A DNA stretch of 15,848 bases, taken from the NCBI GenBank assembly GCA_023391155.1, contig JAEWBM010000142.1:1-15848 (forward strand), read 5' to 3'. Numbering within the stretch: the first letter of the stretch is position 1; each line of letters begins with the position of its first letter. The DNA is from Acidobacteriota bacterium (GTDB taxonomy: Bacteria; Acidobacteriota; Blastocatellia; Pyrinomonadales; Pyrinomonadaceae). This document shows positions 14,329 through 15,848 of this stretch, one piece after another. Position numbers and translations under genes: made by a program. Below the pieces are notes generated by a model that had not been told where the DNA came from, did no database searches, and saw only the letters and a program-made list of their open reading frames with translations.

Positions 14329-15848
14329 TTATCTGTTTGCGTCTGTCCAGAAAGTTACTATGGCCTCCGCGTCGACCGGTCCCACGTTTTCTAAAATTAG
14401 CTTCCAGTTTCCGGTAGTGACCCCTCGATCGATATGGATCGACCGGAACCACGCCCGGCTCTCCGGCGCCCCGGCTTCATTCTTGCCAACAACCGTGCCC
14501 GACGGGTCTACCAGAGTGGCCGTCAGATATGGCGCGGCCATGAAGGTGACACCGAGGTCCCGGGCTGCTTCGACCGGAAGATCGATCGCAACCGAACCGC
14601 TCTTCGGAACGATCGCACCCTTGGCGAACGGGGCGACCTTGCTGGCGGTGAAGAGAGCCTGCGGCCCTTCCTCGGCGCTATACGCGGCCCCTATTAGTCT
14701 CGGCGAAAAAGCGGTCGAGTCCGGCACCGCATTCTCCCAAACTGCTCGGCCGATCTGGCCGGGGTACTGCGGAAGCTCCGGCGCCTCGGGCATATGGTTC
14801 CCTTTCGGTCCGACAGCGAGCCGCGGCTTGACGAAGTTCGAGAAATCCGAGGTACCCGTCAGGTCCGTGTGAATGCTCTTGGATGTAGCATTGTCCTTGA
14901 TCTGCCATTTGGCCGACTGGACCGGCACCACCCCATCATTCCAGACGTAGTTCTTGCACATTACCGGCAACGGGTCGCCGGCGAGCACCGAAAACTTCAC
15001 ACCTTTTCGGTTGGTCACGACTCGGTTGAACTCGGCTGCGACATCCTGCCGGAGCTGGCGAACCGCTTCTACGTTCTTGCCAAGAGTCTCGAAAACGGTG
15101 TTCATTACATCGGCGCAGGGCGAACCCATATTCGGAGTGCCGAGCATTACCAAATGGGCGACCTGCGGCCGTCCGTCTTGAACAGGCGGCATAAAGTGAT
15201 GAATATAATGCCGCGAAATAAGCCCGCCCATCGAATGTGCGACGATATCAACATGCCAGGCGTTCCGGTCCTCCTGTGCGTACCGGATATATTTCCCGAG
15301 CTGCTGAGAATTCTCAAAAATGGTGTTCGTCTTTTCGGTTGAAAGAAACGCGCCGCCCGTATTCATAACTCCCTTGTCCGGCTTTTCCCCGACCGGGAAG
15401 CCTTTCCAATCATAGCTGTGCGATGTAGTGAGAATGTTCTGCCACGACTCCCACGCCTTCCAGTTACTCCAAAGCCCGTGCACAAGGACCACCGGTTTAG
15501 GAGCGACCTTGAGATTCTTGGTCATCTCATCGACCTTTTTGCCGTTCTCTTCCAGCTCAGCCTTGATCCGCTGCAGCAATCGGGGTCGGCCGTCGTCGAA
15601 CCAAGCGTAACCGGATGAGTCCCATGTAAACTCAACCTCGCGTTCTTCGCCCGGCTCAATCCGCACAGAAGCGGTCAGATCTTGAAGTTCGGCATCGGGA
15701 CGGGCCCCATCCCATTTGTCACCTTTATAGGTTTCTTTCAGTTTGACATCGGCATACTTGGTCTCGCCTGAAGCGTTTAGAACTCGAGCCTTGATCTTGA
15801 CCAGATTGCCGTCAATGGTGCCCTTCTGTTCCGCGATCTCGACCCACT
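14329..15848 (-). CDS. Secreted alpha/beta-hydrolase, paralogue of the one at 10873-13260 (N terminus outside the window)
   Basis: The frame stays open to the window edge, and 505 residues are visible. They align from the edge with residue 281 onward of the other hydrolase: EQKGTIDGN against EQHGTIDGN, then KLKETYKGDKWDGARPD against ELKETYKGDKWNGARPD. The GTG at 15664-15666 is therefore internal, not a start. Domains counted from the edge: the end of the CARDB-like sandwich (1-110); the hydrolase core with LVHGLW (121-126), AHSMGG (Ser205), NDGVV (Asp304) and IHTDL (His326); then a C-terminal beta domain (about 400-500, GNWKLILEN). Cysteines 244 and 297 match Cys525 and Cys578 of the paralogue. 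Well over half the core residues are identical between the two. The linker between core and C-terminal domain (about 350-410) differs strongly. The gene is the first visible one of an operon with the metallopeptidase gene 10 nt downstream. Signal peptide and N-terminal domain are presumed but not visible. Confidence 0.85.
   Translation of the reverse strand, partial: WVEIAEQKGTIDGNLVKIKARVLNASGETKYADVKLKETYKGDKWDGARPDAELQDLTASVRIEPGEEREVEFTWDSSGYAWFDDGRPRLLQRIKAELEENGKKVDEMTKNLKVAPKPVVLVHGLWSNWKAWESWQNILTTSHSYDWKGFPVGEKPDKGVMNTGGAFLSTEKTNTIFENSQQLGKYIRYAQEDRNAWHVDIVAHSMGGLISRHYIHHFMPPVQDGRPQVAHLVMLGTPNMGSPCADVMNTVFETLGKNVEAVRQLRQDVAAEFNRVVTNRKGVKFSVLAGDPLPVMCKNYVWNDGVVPVQSAKWQIKDNATSKSIHTDLTGTSDFSNFVKPRLAVGPKGNHMPEAPELPQYPGQIGRAVWENAVPDSTAFSPRLIGAAYSAEEGPQALFTASKVAPFAKGAIVPKSGSVAIDLPVEAARDLGVTFMAAPYLTATLVDPSGTVVGKNEAGAPESRAWFRSIHIDRGVTTGNWKLILENVGPVDAEAIVTFWTDANR

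Noticed and set aside
14794..15342. A 182-codon open frame on the plus strand opposite the right hydrolase
   Set aside because: It is antisense to the catalytic core of the hydrolase, which is conserved with its paralogue. No start signal or domain supports it.
15664..15666. GTG as the start of the right hydrolase
   Set aside because: The frame stays open upstream to the window edge, and the upstream 60 codons align with the paralogue (TIDGN, LKETYKGDKW), so the GTG encodes an internal valine.
1..15848. CRISPR arrays, tRNA/rRNA genes, insertion sequences, phage or toxin-antitoxin genes
   Set aside because: I looked for short direct repeats, cloverleaf-like segments, transposase motifs and terminal inverted repeats by eye and saw none. 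Nearly all the DNA is explained by the seven genes listed.

Overview
The window looks like chromosomal DNA from a Gram-negative-type bacterium with moderately high GC. I would place it in Acidobacteriota, possibly Blastocatellia, with moderate confidence. The reasons are two large Hanks-type kinases carrying TolB-like/TPR tails, start codons mostly without a Shine-Dalgarno sequence, and secreted multidomain hydrolases. This placement is inferred from gene style; there is no rRNA in the window. I see no mobile element, tRNA, rRNA or CRISPR array.

Left part (1-2582): the 5' end of ftsY, the signal recognition particle receptor, runs leftward out of the window. Upstream of it, also on the minus strand, is a membrane-bound HD-GYP phosphodiesterase (Cache-like sensor, HAMP, HD-GYP) with a clear sigma-70 promoter and an intrinsic terminator. 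The putative ftsY promoter overlaps that terminator.

Centre (2583-10871): two tandem plus-strand Ser/Thr protein kinases of about 1450 and 1278 residues. Each has an N-terminal kinase domain with all catalytic motifs, followed by two copies of a large module made of a TolB-like domain (COG5616 style) plus TPR repeats. That makes four copies of the module in 8.3 kb. The first kinase has one transmembrane helix between its two modules, so one should be cytoplasmic and the other periplasmic. The second has no membrane segment. The first kinase is divergent from the HD-GYP gene, so c-di-GMP turnover and Ser/Thr phosphorylation sit side by side.

Right part (10873-15848, minus strand): a secreted gene cluster. 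Two paralogous secreted alpha/beta-hydrolases (lipase/PGAP1-like) with a CARDB-like domain and a C-terminal beta domain flank a small secreted HExxH metallopeptidase-like protein. The right-hand hydrolase, cut off by the window edge, is 10 nt upstream of the metallopeptidase gene, and the pair ends in a strong intrinsic terminator. The left-hand hydrolase converges on the second kinase with one base between stop codons.

The most interesting material is the doubled TolB/TPR architecture. The copy predicted to be periplasmic has lost a motif kept by the three copies predicted to be cytoplasmic.
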